A program made the translations under genes and the position numbers. Under the pieces are notes generated by a model. It saw nothing but the letters and a program-made list of their open reading frames with translations, was not told the origin of the DNA and did no database searches. From Actinophytocola sp. (lineage in GTDB: Bacteria; Actinomycetota; Actinomycetes; Mycobacteriales; Pseudonocardiaceae), in assembly GCA_009377385.1 (NCBI GenBank), contig WHUD01000018.1, forward strand, positions 1 to 49,931: a stretch of 49,931 nucleotides of DNA. Reading direction: 5' to 3'. Of this stretch, positions 16,089 to 27,538 are shown in pieces. How positions within the stretch are numbered: position 1 is the stretch's first letter; each line of letters starts with the position of its first letter.

Positions 16089-17486
16089 CTATCGCACGAA
16101 GACTCGGTACTCCCATGGCGCGAGGTCGAAGGTGTGCTCCGGCTTGAGCACCACGTTCTCGCCCGCGAAGTAGTCCTCGTATACGCCCGCGGCGGACCCC
16201 GCCGACACGGTTGTCGACGCGGCGTCGTCCGACAGGTTCATCACGACGACGACCCGAGATCCGTCCTTCTCCCGCTGGAAGGCCAGCGTGTCGCCGTCGG
16301 TCGCGGGCAGGAAGTCGACCGCGCCGCCGTCCGCGCCGCTCCAGAACGCCCGGTTCTGCCGCTTGAGATCGACCAGCCGCTCGTAGAACCTCTGCTCCGA
16401 CAGGTCGTCCCAGGAGATTTCGTCCTTCTCGAAGAACTCAAGCCGCTTGTCGAGGCCCGCCTCCTGGCCGGAGTAGATGAGCGGCATGCCGAGGACGGTG
16501 AAGGTCAGCACCGCCATCGTGCGCTCAGCCGCACCGAAGAGCTCGTCGGTCGTCCCGTTCCAGCTGTTCTCGTCGTGGTTCGTGGTGAACTGCATCGGGT
16601 AGGAGCCCTCAGGGTAGACGTCCTGCACCCATTCCAGGTACTTGCGGACGTCGTCAGCGCCCTTCTTGCCCGCCGCGACCTCCGTCATGGTGTGGAACAG
16701 CGACCAGCCGTAGTTGGCGTGGTAGTCGTTCCGGAGCAGGTGGGTCTTGTCCTCGTTCTCGGCGAGCAGGTACACCGGCTTGATCCGGTCGAGCGCCCTG
16801 CGGGCCGCGCGGGAGAAGTCGTCGGGGACACCGCTCACGTAGTCGACCCGGTAGCCGTCGATGTCCGCCTCCCTGACCCAGAACCTCATCGCGTCGATGA
16901 GCGCCGCGCGCATGTCGCGGTTGTCCCAGTCCAACTGGGCGACGTCGGTCCAGTCCGTGCCTGGCGGGTGCACGATCTCACCGTCATCGTTCTGCAGGTA
17001 CCAGTCGGGGTGCTCCTCGGTCCAGCCGTGATCGAACGCCGTGTGGTTCGGCACGAAGTCGAGCAGCACCTTGAACCCCATGTCGTGCGCTTGCCGGACC
17101 AGCTTCTTGAAGTCGGCCATCGTGCCGTACTCGGGATTGACCGCCGTGTAGTCCCGGATCGAGTAGTAGGAACCGAGCGTTCCCTTCCGGCGCTCCTCCC
17201 CGATCGGATAGATGGGCATGAACCACAGGATCTCCACACCCAGCTCGCGCAGTCGGGGAAGGTGTTCCGCGAACGCCTCGAACGTCCCCGCCTTCGTGTA
17301 CTGCCTGACGTTCACCTCGTAGATGGTCGAGTCCTTCGACCACTCCCGGACAAGGTGGCGATTCGCCACCGACTTGTCGACCGCGATGTCATCGCCACCC
17401 GGTTGGCCCGAGGACACGCCGGGGATGGCGAGCGCTGTCAGCAACGCCGCCAGCAGGGCTCCAAGCAGTTTTCGGTGTTTGGGCAT
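16089..17486 (-). CDS. Secreted GH13 alpha-amylase-family glycoside hydrolase
   Basis: The ATG at 17486 gives 465 residues with a Sec signal peptide (MPKHRKLLGALLAALLTALA, cleavage near residue 28). The GH13 barrel follows. Its conserved regions are FVPNHTAFDH, YRVDYVSG (Asp nucleophile), LLAENED (acid/base Glu) and TTNHDENS (third Asp). A small C-terminal beta domain ends WEYRVFVR. The enzyme would cleave alpha-glucans outside the cell and supply oligosaccharides to the importer encoded upstream. It lies in the same orientation but is separated from the alpha-glucosidase gene by a repeat cluster of about 150 bp. Confidence 0.92.
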   Translation of the reverse strand: MPKHRKLLGALLAALLTALAIPGVSSGQPGGDDIAVDKSVANRHLVREWSKDSTIYEVNVRQYTKAGTFEAFAEHLPRLRELGVEILWFMPIYPIGEERRKGTLGSYYSIRDYTAVNPEYGTMADFKKLVRQAHDMGFKVLLDFVPNHTAFDHGWTEEHPDWYLQNDDGEIVHPPGTDWTDVAQLDWDNRDMRAALIDAMRFWVREADIDGYRVDYVSGVPDDFSRAARRALDRIKPVYLLAENEDKTHLLRNDYHANYGWSLFHTMTEVAAGKKGADDVRKYLEWVQDVYPEGSYPMQFTTNHDENSWNGTTDELFGAAERTMAVLTFTVLGMPLIYSGQEAGLDKRLEFFEKDEISWDDLSEQRFYERLVDLKRQNRAFWSGADGGAVDFLPATDGDTLAFQREKDGSRVVVVMNLSDDAASTTVSAGSAAGVYEDYFAGENVVLKPEHTFDLAPWEYRVFVR

Positions 17487-17559
17487 ACCGAAAGGACCTT
17501 TCTCTTCCTCAGTGGAGCAGAAACGGCTGGGCACGGACGAGCTGCGGCTCCGACTCTCG

Positions 17560-17636
17560 CGCCGCTGGAGCGTGCAACTCACTGCCCCGTACGGTGCGAC
17601 TCGCCGCTCCCGAAGGTGCGACTCGCGGGGGAGTCG
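17560..17636. repeat. Intergenic GCGA-G-TCGC repeat cluster
   Basis: Degenerate and intact units of the family occur here, including GGTGCGACTCGCC near 17600 and GGTGCGACTCGCG near 17620. They lie downstream of the alpha-glucosidase stop codon and upstream of the secreted amylase gene. They may act as a transcript boundary. Confidence 0.7.
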
Positions 17637-19286
17637 TCAGGCCAGGCGGAGCCAGGCGGCGGTGTCCGTCGGCAGTGAAGCGCCGTCGAGCGGGGCGCTT
17701 GCAAGCAGCACCTCGGCGCCTGCCGGCACCGGGAACACCGTCGCGCCGAAGTTCACCACGCAGGCGATGCCGTCGCCGCGCTCGAAGAACAGCACGTCCT
17801 CCGGCGAGTCGTGCCAGCGGAAATCCTCACCGAGCAGCCCGGACTCCGCGCGGCGCACCCGCAACGCGGCGCGATGCAGCGACAACATCGACGACTCGTC
17901 ACCATCCTGAGTGGACATCGCGTACTTGGCGAACCACTCCGGCTGTCGCAGCCACGGCGCGGCGTCCGCGTCGCGCGGCGAGAACCCGAAGCTCGGCGAC
18001 TCCGGCGTCCACGGCAGCGGCACTCGGCAGCCGTCCCTGCCGACGTCGGCGCCCTCGCTGCGCACCCAGCTCGGGTCCTGCCGCTCGTCGTCCGGCATGT
18101 GCAGCACCTCGGGCAGCGTCAACTCCTCGCCCTGGTAGAGGTACTGCGACCCGGGCAGCGCGAGCAGCGCCATGATCGCCGCCCGCGCCCGCCGCTCGCC
18201 GAGCGCGACGTCGACGTCGCCGCGCGGGCGAACCAGGGCCAGCTTCGGGTCCAGCTCGGCGGGCAGCTCGTCGGCGCGCACGATGCCGTAGCGGGTGACG
18301 GCGCGGTGGACGTCGTGGTTGGCCAACGTCCAGGTGATCGTCGCACCGGTCGAGCCGATCTCGGCGAACGCCCTGTCGATCGACCGCCGCCACTCCCCGG
18401 CGTGCCACGGCTGCATCAGCAGGTCGAAGAAGAACGCCTGCGGCAGCTCGTCGGGGCGCAGGTACCTGGCGAGATCCTCGACCGTCGGCACCCAGATCTC
18501 ACCGACCAGCGTCAGGTCCTTGCCGTAGGAGTCGGCGATGCGCCGCCACCTGCGGTAGACGTCGTGCACCTCGTTGCGGTTCCAGCCGTACTGGTTGTTG
18601 TGCCCGCCGTGCCAGTCCGGCAGGTCTTCGTGCTTGTACAGCCCGTGTGCGACGTCGATGCGGAAGCCGTCGACGCCCCGGTTGAACCAGAACCGCAGCA
18701 CATCGTCGAACAGCGCGGTGACGTCGGGATGGCGCCAGTTGAAGTCCGCCTGGGTGGAGTCGAAGAAGTTCAGGTACCACTGCCCCTGCGTGCCGTCCGG
18801 CTCCGTCACCCTGGTCCAGGCCGGGCCACCGAACGCCGACCGCCAGTTGTTCGGCGGCAGTTCGCCGTGCTCCCTCTTGCCGTCACGGAACAGGAACCGC
18901 TCCCGCTCCGGGGAGCCGGGGCCAGCGGCGACAGCTTCCTTGAACCAGGCGTGCTCGGTGGAGCAGTGGTTCGGCACCAGGTCGAGCAGCACCTTCAGCC
19001 CCCGCGCGTGGGCCTCGGCCACGAAGTCGTCGAACACCGTCAGGTCGCCGTAGTCCGGCTCGATGTCGGTATAGTCCGCGACGTCGTAGCCGTGGTCGTT
19101 CTGCGGCGACGGGAAGCACGGGTTCAGCCACACGCCGTCGACGCCGAGGTCGGCGAGATAGTCCAATCTGGACCGCAGCCCGGCGAAGTCACCGATGCCG
19201 TCGCCGTCGCCGTCCGCGAAGCTCCGCAGGTACACCTGGTAGATGACGGCGTTGCGCCACCACGGAGCGTTCGATTGCTGGGTCAT
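17637..19286 (-). CDS. GH13 alpha-glucosidase (intracellular)
   Basis: This is a 549-residue GH13 oligo-1,6/alpha-glucosidase-type enzyme without a signal peptide. It starts WWRNAVIYQVYLRSFADGDG as in AglA-like proteins. Catalytic regions are LVPNHCS, FRIDVAHG (nucleophile Asp), LVGEIW (acid/base Glu) and LANHDVHR (Asp). It would hydrolyse the alpha-glucosides brought in by the ABC importer. It is the last gene of the operon, 16 bp after the permease gene. Confidence 0.93.
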   Translation of the reverse strand: MTQQSNAPWWRNAVIYQVYLRSFADGDGDGIGDFAGLRSRLDYLADLGVDGVWLNPCFPSPQNDHGYDVADYTDIEPDYGDLTVFDDFVAEAHARGLKVLLDLVPNHCSTEHAWFKEAVAAGPGSPERERFLFRDGKREHGELPPNNWRSAFGGPAWTRVTEPDGTQGQWYLNFFDSTQADFNWRHPDVTALFDDVLRFWFNRGVDGFRIDVAHGLYKHEDLPDWHGGHNNQYGWNRNEVHDVYRRWRRIADSYGKDLTLVGEIWVPTVEDLARYLRPDELPQAFFFDLLMQPWHAGEWRRSIDRAFAEIGSTGATITWTLANHDVHRAVTRYGIVRADELPAELDPKLALVRPRGDVDVALGERRARAAIMALLALPGSQYLYQGEELTLPEVLHMPDDERQDPSWVRSEGADVGRDGCRVPLPWTPESPSFGFSPRDADAAPWLRQPEWFAKYAMSTQDGDESSMLSLHRAALRVRRAESGLLGEDFRWHDSPEDVLFFERGDGIACVVNFGATVFPVPAGAEVLLASAPLDGASLPTDTAAWLRLA

Positions 19287-19302
19287 GTCTCTCCTATCTA
19301 GG

Positions 19303-20202
19303 TTACTTGACCGCGCCAGCGGTGAGGCCGTCGACGATGCGTCGCTGGAAGACGACGACGAGGATCACCAGCGGAATGGTGACCAGCACGCCGGCCGCCA
19401 TCTGACTGCCGAACGGCACCTGGAACTCGCTCGCGCCGACGAACTTCGAGATCGCCACCGGGGCGGTCGCCATGTTGGGCTTGTTGGTCATGGTCAGTGC
19501 GATCAGGAACTCGTTCCACGCCGCGATGAACGTGATGATCGCCGTGGTGAACACGCCGGGCGCCGCCAGCGGCAGCACGATCCGCCGGAACGCCTGCGCT
19601 CGCGTGCAGCCGTCCACCATGGCGGCGTGCTCCAGCTCGATCGGGATCTGCCGGAAGAACGCCGTCAGGATCCACACCGCCAGCGGCAACGTGAACGACA
19701 TCGTCGGCGCGATGATCGCCTGGTAGGTGTTGATCCAGCCGATGTCGGTGAACATCTTCAGCAGTGGGACCACAATGGACACCACGGGGAACATCGACGT
19801 CGCGATGATCGCCGTCAGCACGAGCCGCTTGGCTGGAAAGTCCAGCCGTGCCATCGCGTACGCCGTCAGCGTCGCGATCAGCAGCGCAAGAACGGTCGTC
19901 GTGCCGGACACGATCAGGCTGTTCAGCAGCGCACGCAGGAAACCCTGCGACGGCTGGAACACCGCACCGTAGTTCTCGAACGACAATGGCGACGGCAGCG
20001 GCGACTTGTCGAAGATGTCGGCCGAGCGCCGCAGGCTGGACACCACCATCCAGTAGAACGGCGCGAGACAGAAGGCCACCACACCGAGCACGCCGAACGT
20101 GACCGGCCAGCCGTGCGGCCGTCGCTTGCGCGCCCGCGCCTTGGTGTTCGCGTGCTTCGATGGTGCGGGCTTCTGCCGCACCGGCTCAGCCACCGTGGTC
20201 AT
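19303..20202 (-). CDS. ABC sugar transporter permease (MalG/AglG type)
   Basis: This 299-residue permease has six hydrophobic helices after a basic N-terminus. The EAA loop reads EHAAMVDGCTRAQAFRRIVL, with the conserved Gly and the following LP; this loop contacts the ATPase. It starts 4 bp inside the end of the upstream permease gene (ATGA overlap), so the two are coupled. Together they form the membrane channel of the alpha-glucoside importer. Confidence 0.92.
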   Translation of the reverse strand: MTTVAEPVRQKPAPSKHANTKARARKRRPHGWPVTFGVLGVVAFCLAPFYWMVVSSLRRSADIFDKSPLPSPLSFENYGAVFQPSQGFLRALLNSLIVSGTTTVLALLIATLTAYAMARLDFPAKRLVLTAIIATSMFPVVSIVVPLLKMFTDIGWINTYQAIIAPTMSFTLPLAVWILTAFFRQIPIELEHAAMVDGCTRAQAFRRIVLPLAAPGVFTTAIITFIAAWNEFLIALTMTNKPNMATAPVAISKFVGASEFQVPFGSQMAAGVLVTIPLVILVVVFQRRIVDGLTAGAVK

Positions 20203-21176
20203 GACGAGGTCACCTCCCCCCGGGCCTTGCGTCGGATCCGTCGCGACGTCGCTGGTGCGGCGTCACCAACGACGTCGGCGCCGAGCACCTTGACGAAGGT
20301 GAACGCGACGAGAAACACGAACAGGAACAACAGCACGGCGTATGCGGCGCCGGGTCCGAACCGGACGTTCATCGCCTCGTCGTGCGCCAGCATCGACAAT
20401 GTCTCGACGGAGGACTTGCGCGCTCCGATGAGGACGTACGGCATGTCGAACATCCGCAACGAGTCGAGGATGCGGAACAGCACCGCGACCAGCAGCGCAG
20501 GTTTCACCAGCGGCAGCGTGATGCTGAAGAACCGCCGCCACGCGCCGGCGCCGTCCACTTTGGCCGCTTCGTAAGTCTCCTTCGGGATGAGCTGCAACCC
20601 GGCGAGCACCAGCAGCCCGATGAACGGCGCTGTCTTCCACGTCTCGGCGAAGATGACGGCGAGCTTCGCGTGGAAGCCCTCCGTCGTCCACAGTGTCTTG
20701 CCGGGCAGGATGGCGTTGGCGACACCGTCGGCGTTGAAAATCCACCGCCACAGCAGCGCGACGATGGCCGTCGGGATCGCCCACGGCACCAGGATGCTGG
20801 CCCGGATCAACGCCCTGCCGCGCAGCGCCCGGTGCATGATCAGCGCCATGCCGATGCCGAGCACGGTCTCCAGCGCGACCGAGGTCGCGGTCAGGAACGC
20901 GGTGTTGCCGAATGCGTTCCAGAACCGCCCGCCGGCTTCGGTGAAGATCGCGGTGTAGTTGTCGAGCCCGACGAACGGCTCGGTGTCGGTGACGAACCCG
21001 GTCTGCGGATCAATGCCCTCCGGGCCGTACAGCGACTGCCGCACCGCGGACAGCATCGGGTAGGCGACGACGACGGCGAGCACGAGCATCGTCGGCGCGA
21101 CGAGCAACGATCCGAACTTGACCTGCTCCGCCTTGCGCGACGAACCGGTGCCGGGACGCATGCTGATGGCGACCAT
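20199..21176 (-). CDS. ABC sugar transporter permease (MalF/AglF type)
   Basis: The ATG at 21176 gives 325 residues; it follows the stop of the binding-protein gene by a single base. An earlier GTG at 21191 would overlap that gene. The protein has six hydrophobic helices and the EAA loop EAAKVDGAGAWRRFFSITLP. It pairs with the neighbouring MalG-type permease. Confidence 0.9.
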   Translation of the reverse strand: MVAISMRPGTGSSRKAEQVKFGSLLVAPTMLVLAVVVAYPMLSAVRQSLYGPEGIDPQTGFVTDTEPFVGLDNYTAIFTEAGGRFWNAFGNTAFLTATSVALETVLGIGMALIMHRALRGRALIRASILVPWAIPTAIVALLWRWIFNADGVANAILPGKTLWTTEGFHAKLAVIFAETWKTAPFIGLLVLAGLQLIPKETYEAAKVDGAGAWRRFFSITLPLVKPALLVAVLFRILDSLRMFDMPYVLIGARKSSVETLSMLAHDEAMNVRFGPGAAYAVLLFLFVFLVAFTFVKVLGADVVGDAAPATSRRIRRKARGEVTSS

Positions 21177-21177
21177 G

Positions 21178-22485
<1,308 letters not shown>

Positions 22486-22560
22486 GGGGTACTCCTAATG
22501 GGTTGTTGATCGATTCAGCGCGTCGCAAGCGGATGCCGTTGAGCGCGGAGGGCCGGGGAG

Positions 22561-23661
<1,101 letters not shown>

Positions 23662-23785
23662 GATCGGTCCCTTCTTTTCCCTCACACGCAGGCGGGCTCA
23701 ATCCGCGCTCAGTGCCACTGGTCGCGCGCTTCGACCATCGCGCCGGGGTTGCCGGACGCACGTCTGACGGCTGGGTTCCCGTCTT

Positions 23786-23809
23786 GCTAAATCGAGTTAG
23801 CACGCTAAC
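23786..23809. promoter_or_regulatory. LacI-type operator between ABC operon and lacI pair
   Basis: GCTAAATCGAGTTAGC (23786-23801) is a near-palindrome centred on CG, as LacI-family operators usually are. It overlaps a second dyad, GTTAGC-AC-GCTAAC (23796-23809). The site lies between the divergent ABC operon and the first lacI gene. The same 12 bases TAAATCGAGTTA occur again at 24950. Given two LacI genes next door, control by one or both is the simplest reading. Confidence 0.75.
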
Positions 23810-23887
23810 TATGTGCCCCCTGTCACAGGTCTGTCAATAGCCAGCCGAGAATTGGCAGGGGGTCGCACTTCGCTGAAGGAGCACGGC

Positions 23888-24952
23888 ATGTCGTCTCGGG
23901 TCACGCTCGCCGACGTCGCCCGCAGGGCAGGGGTGTCCCGGACGGCGGCGTCGTTCGTGCTGTCCGGCAGGACGGACATGCGCATCTCCGAGACCACCCA
24001 GCAGCGTGTGCTCGCTGCGGCCGACGAGCTCGGCTACCGGCCGAACATCACCGCACGCAGCCTGCGCACCGCCGTCACCGGCACCATCGGGCTGATCTCG
24101 GACACCATCACGATCAGCCCATACGCGGGTGAGGTCATCCAGGGCGCCGCCGACACGGCGCTCGAGCACGACCGGCTGGTGTTCGTCGCCGAGACGTCCG
24201 GCGACCGCGACGTCGAACACGGCCTGCTGCAGGAGATGCTGGACCGGCAGGTCGACGCCTTCCTCTACGCAGCGATGTTCACGCAGGTCCGGGAGCCGCC
24301 GGAGTTGGTGCGCGACTACCCGTTTGTGCTGCTGAACTGCCTCGCGGAGTCATTCGACGCGCCCGCCGTCCTGCCGGACGAGACCGAGGCAGGCGCGACG
24401 GCGGCCAGGGCGTTGCTCGACGCGGGCCACACCGATCGGATCCACGTCATCGGCGGCAGGCACGACACGGCGGAGACCCCTGGCGGCGTCGTCGCGGGCC
24501 GGGAGCGGATGGCGGGCGTCGAGGCCGCGCTGGCCGATGCGGGGACCGCCCCGGTGAGCGTGACCGAATGCGTGTGGCACGCGCCGGAGTACGGCTACCG
24601 CGCGGTGTCCGACCTGCTCGAACGTCATCGGCCGAGCGCGCTGATCTGCCTGAACGACCGGCTCGCCTTCGGCGCGTACCAGGCGCTGCACCAGCACGGG
24701 CTGCGCGTGCCAGACGACGTCTCGGTGATCTCGTTCGACGACTCCGACCTGGCATCCTGGCTGCGGCCCGCGCTGACGTCGGTCGCGCTGCCACACTACG
24801 AGCTGGGCAAGACGGCGGTGATGCTGCTGGTCGAGAATCGGCGGGAGCCGGGGCCGGTGCGGGTGCCCATGCCACTGCGGGAGCGCGCGTCCGTCGCGCC
24901 GCCCGGCCACGTCACGGTGAGACGACATAATCAGGTTGCCCGCCGGGACTAA
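23888..24952 (+). CDS. LacI-family transcriptional regulator, first of a tandem pair
   Basis: The ATG at 23888 follows GAAGGAG and gives 354 residues. The N-terminal HTH is VTLADVARRAGVSRTAASFV, followed by the hinge GYRPNITARSLRT. The C-terminal periplasmic-binding-like effector domain ends with the conserved SFDDSDLASWLRPALTSVAL. It is divergent from the alpha-glucoside ABC operon and probably represses it in the absence of an inducing sugar. It is a close paralogue of the gene at 24971, with a nearly identical DNA-reading helix. Confidence 0.92.
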   Translation: MSSRVTLADVARRAGVSRTAASFVLSGRTDMRISETTQQRVLAAADELGYRPNITARSLRTAVTGTIGLISDTITISPYAGEVIQGAADTALEHDRLVFVAETSGDRDVEHGLLQEMLDRQVDAFLYAAMFTQVREPPELVRDYPFVLLNCLAESFDAPAVLPDETEAGATAARALLDAGHTDRIHVIGGRHDTAETPGGVVAGRERMAGVEAALADAGTAPVSVTECVWHAPEYGYRAVSDLLERHRPSALICLNDRLAFGAYQALHQHGLRVPDDVSVISFDDSDLASWLRPALTSVALPHYELGKTAVMLLVENRREPGPVRVPMPLRERASVAPPGHVTVRRHNQVARRD

Positions 24953-24961
24953 ATCGAGTTA
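24950..24961. promoter_or_regulatory. Second LacI-type operator, upstream of the second lacI
   Basis: TAAATCGAGTTA repeats exactly the core of the operator at 23788-23799. It begins on the stop codon of the first lacI gene and ends 9 bp before the ATG of the second. A regulator bound here would block expression of the second gene, suggesting cross- or autoregulation. Confidence 0.7.
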
Positions 24962-24970
24962 TCTGACCTT

Positions 24971-26008
24971 ATGGCGCCATTCCGAGTCACGCTGGCGGAT
25001 GTGGCACGCCGGGCCGGTGTGTCCCGGACGACCGCATCGTTCGTGCTGTCCGGCAGGACCGACATGCGCATCTCGCCCGATGCCCAGCGCCGGGTGCACG
25101 AAGCCGCCGCCGAGCTCGGCTACCGGCCCAACCAGACGGCGCGCAGCCTGCGCACCCACGTCACCCGCACCATCGGACTGATCTCCGACACCATCGCCAC
25201 CACCCAGTTCGCCGGTGAGGTCATCCACGGCGCGCTCGACACCGCGCTCGAACGCGACTACCTGCTGCTGGTCGCGGAGACGTCCGGTGATCCGGTCGCG
25301 GAGAAGAAGCTGGTCGACGAGATGTTGGACCGGCAGGTCGACGCCGTCGTGTACGCGATGATGTACACGAAGCCGGGACACCCGCCCGGCTCGCTGTCCG
25401 GCCTGCCCGTCGTGGTACTCAACGGCATCGAAGAGTCGTTCGGTGGGCCCCGCATCCTGCCGGACGAGCTGGGCGGCGGCAGGACGGCGGCGCGGGCGCT
25501 GGTTGATGCGGGACACCGCGACGGGATCTACGCCATCGGCGGGCGGCACCGCACGCCAGAAGCGCCGGACGGCGTGTACGCGGGCAGGCTGCGGATGCAG
25601 GGCGTCGACGAGGTGCTCGCCGATGCGGGCACCTCGATCGCCGGAGCGTACGAGTGCGCGTGGGAGCCGGAGCACGGCTACGACGGCATGTTGTCGCTGC
25701 TGGACGACGGTCACCGGCCGAAGGCGCTGGTGTGCCTCAACGACCGGCTCGCGCTCGGCGCGTACCAGGCGATGCAGGAACGCGGGCTGCGCGTGCCAGA
25801 CGACGTCTCGGTGGTGTCCTTCGACGACTCCGACCTGGCTTCTTGGCTGCGGCCCGCGCTGACGTCGGTGGCGCTGCCGCACTACGAACTGGGCAAGACG
25901 GCGGTGGCCACGCTGCTCGACGGGACGTCGGAGCGGCGGCTGGTCGCGGTGCCGATGCCGCTGCGGTCTCGGGACTCCATCCGCATGGTGCCGGCGACGG
26001 CGGGGTAG
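24971..26008 (+). CDS. LacI-family transcriptional regulator, second of a tandem pair
   Basis: This product has 345 residues. The HTH is VTLADVARRAGVSRTTASFV; the next 16 residues match the first copy almost exactly. Both proteins share long identical stretches in the effector domain, such as WLRPALTSVALPHYELGKTA, while other parts differ (the first has TISPYAGEVIQGAADTAL, this one ATTQFAGEVIHGALDTAL). I read this as a tandem duplication with conserved operator recognition and possibly altered inducer binding. No good ribosome binding site is visible. Confidence 0.9.
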   Translation: MAPFRVTLADVARRAGVSRTTASFVLSGRTDMRISPDAQRRVHEAAAELGYRPNQTARSLRTHVTRTIGLISDTIATTQFAGEVIHGALDTALERDYLLLVAETSGDPVAEKKLVDEMLDRQVDAVVYAMMYTKPGHPPGSLSGLPVVVLNGIEESFGGPRILPDELGGGRTAARALVDAGHRDGIYAIGGRHRTPEAPDGVYAGRLRMQGVDEVLADAGTSIAGAYECAWEPEHGYDGMLSLLDDGHRPKALVCLNDRLALGAYQAMQERGLRVPDDVSVVSFDDSDLASWLRPALTSVALPHYELGKTAVATLLDGTSERRLVAVPMPLRSRDSIRMVPATAG

Positions 26009-26040
26009 GCGCGGGTCGCGGTCCTCCGGGTGGCGCGCCG

Positions 26041-26055
26041 ACGGTGCGACTCGCG
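26041..26055. repeat. Intergenic GCGA-G-TCGC repeat, single unit
   Basis: ACGGTGCGACTCGCG is one unit of the family, located between the second lacI gene and the promoter of the aminotransferase gene. Confidence 0.65.
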
Positions 26056-26071
26056 GGGTGGGGGCACGTCC

Positions 26072-26077
26072 TAAGCT
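26072..26077 (+). promoter_or_regulatory. Probable -10 element for leaderless aminotransferase transcript
   Basis: TAAGCT lies 7 bp before the ATG at 26085, and no ribosome binding site is visible. This fits a leaderless mRNA. Confidence 0.4.
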
Positions 26078-26084
26078 GCCGGGC

Positions 26085-27326
26085 ATGGCTCACCCTGCGT
26101 TTCCCGGTCCGTCCGCCCGCGCCGACGTCGCGCCGTTCCACGTGATGGAGGTGCTGTCCGCGGCATCGGCGCGACAGCGCACGCATGGCGACGTCGTCTC
26201 GCTGTGCGCGGGACAGCCAGCCGCAGGCGCACCGAAGCCGGTGCTCGATGCGGCGGCCACCGCGCTGACCAGCGGCGACCTCGGCTACACCGAACAGCTC
26301 GGCATCCCAGAACTGCGGGAGGCCATCGCCGGGCACTACGCCCGCCGCTACGGCTTCACCGTCGACCCCAGCGACGTGATCGTGACGACCGGATCGTCGT
26401 CCGGGTTCCTGTTGTCGTTCCTTGCCGCGTTCGACACAGGGGCGCGGGTGGCCATGGCCCGCCCCGGTTACCCCGCCTACCGCAACCTGCTCGCTGCCCT
26501 TGGCTGCGAGGTCGTCGAGTTCCCCACCGGAGCTGCGACCCGGTTCCAACCGACCGTGGAACAGCTCGATCAGCTCGGCGACATCGACGGGCTGATCATC
26601 GCCAGCCCCAGCAACCCAACCGGCACCACGCTGGCCGCCGACGAGCTGGCCGCGATCTCGGACTGGTGCGCGGCGCGCGGCGCGCAGTTGATCAGCGACG
26701 AGATCTACCACGGCATCACCTTCAGCGGCGAGCCCGACGTAAGCGCGTGGCAGTACGGACGCGACGCCATCGTGCTCGGCTCGTTCTCCAAGTACTTCGG
26801 CATGACCGGGTGGCGGCTCGGCTGGATGCTGGCGCCGAAGCGGCTGCACCGGGCGGTCGACGTCCTTGTCGGCAACTTCACCATCTGCGCGCCGGCCCTC
26901 TCACAGCGCGCCGCCGTCTACGCCTTCACCGACGCCGCCTACACCGAGCTTGACGGCCACGTCGAGCGGTACCGGGAGAACCGCGACATCCTGCTCGATG
27001 GGCTGCGACGCATGGGCATCAATAAGATCGCCCCAGTGGACGGCGCGTTCTACGCCTACGCCGACGTCTCCGAGTTCACCATCGACAGCCTGCGCTGGTG
27101 CCAGTGGCTGCTCGAGGAGACCGGCGTCGCCATCACGCCCGGCATCGACTTCGACCCGGTTGACGGCGGCAAGTTCGTGCGGTTCTCGTTCGCCGGGTCC
27201 GCGGAGGACGTCATCGAGTGCCTGCGGCGATTGGAGCCGGTGCTACGCGGATACGGGGCGACCCGGAAAAGACCCGGAGATTCGCCCCGGACACGAGCTT
27301 CCCGCCCACTGTGGTGGCAGGGTTGA
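26085..27326 (+). CDS. Class I/II PLP-dependent aminotransferase
   Basis: This 413-residue fold-type I aminotransferase has the substrate/PLP motifs SPSNPTGT (Asn), SDEIYHGI (Asp/Tyr) and SFSKYFGMTGWRLGW, where the Lys is the PLP Schiff-base residue. Arg in KFVRFSFAGS near the C-terminus binds the substrate carboxylate. It resembles aspartate/alanine-type AspC-like enzymes; the exact amino acid is not predictable. The last 25 residues (RKRPGDSPRTRAS and so on) look like an unconserved extension. Confidence 0.9.
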   Translation: MAHPAFPGPSARADVAPFHVMEVLSAASARQRTHGDVVSLCAGQPAAGAPKPVLDAAATALTSGDLGYTEQLGIPELREAIAGHYARRYGFTVDPSDVIVTTGSSSGFLLSFLAAFDTGARVAMARPGYPAYRNLLAALGCEVVEFPTGAATRFQPTVEQLDQLGDIDGLIIASPSNPTGTTLAADELAAISDWCAARGAQLISDEIYHGITFSGEPDVSAWQYGRDAIVLGSFSKYFGMTGWRLGWMLAPKRLHRAVDVLVGNFTICAPALSQRAAVYAFTDAAYTELDGHVERYRENRDILLDGLRRMGINKIAPVDGAFYAYADVSEFTIDSLRWCQWLLEETGVAITPGIDFDPVDGGKFVRFSFAGSAEDVIECLRRLEPVLRGYGATRKRPGDSPRTRASRPLWWQG

Positions 27327-27358
27327 GGTAGCGGCGACGCACACACCGGAGGAAGCGC

Positions 27359-27532
27359 ATGTTCTGGAAGATCGTCGGAGGGCTGATCGCGCTGTGGCTG
27401 GCCATCAGCGTGATCGGCTTCGTGCTCAAGGGCCTGTTCTGGCTCGGCGTGATCGGCGGGGTCGCGTTCCTGGCGACGGCGGCGTACAGCGCCATCAAGG
27501 GCGGCGAGCACCGCAAGCAGCTCCGCCCCTGA
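27359..27532 (+). CDS. Small two-helix membrane protein
   Basis: This 57-residue ORF starts at an ATG preceded by CGGAGGAA at ideal spacing. The product is two hydrophobic helices (VGGLIALWLAISVIGFVL and LFWLGVIGGVAFLATAA) joined by KG, with a basic tail ending HRKQLRP. I recognise no named family, but similar short membrane proteins are common in actinobacteria. It follows the aminotransferase by 32 bp and is convergent with the threonine aldolase gene 6 bp away. Confidence 0.75.
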   Translation: MFWKIVGGLIALWLAISVIGFVLKGLFWLGVIGGVAFLATAAYSAIKGGEHRKQLRP

Positions 27533-27538
27533 CCCCGC

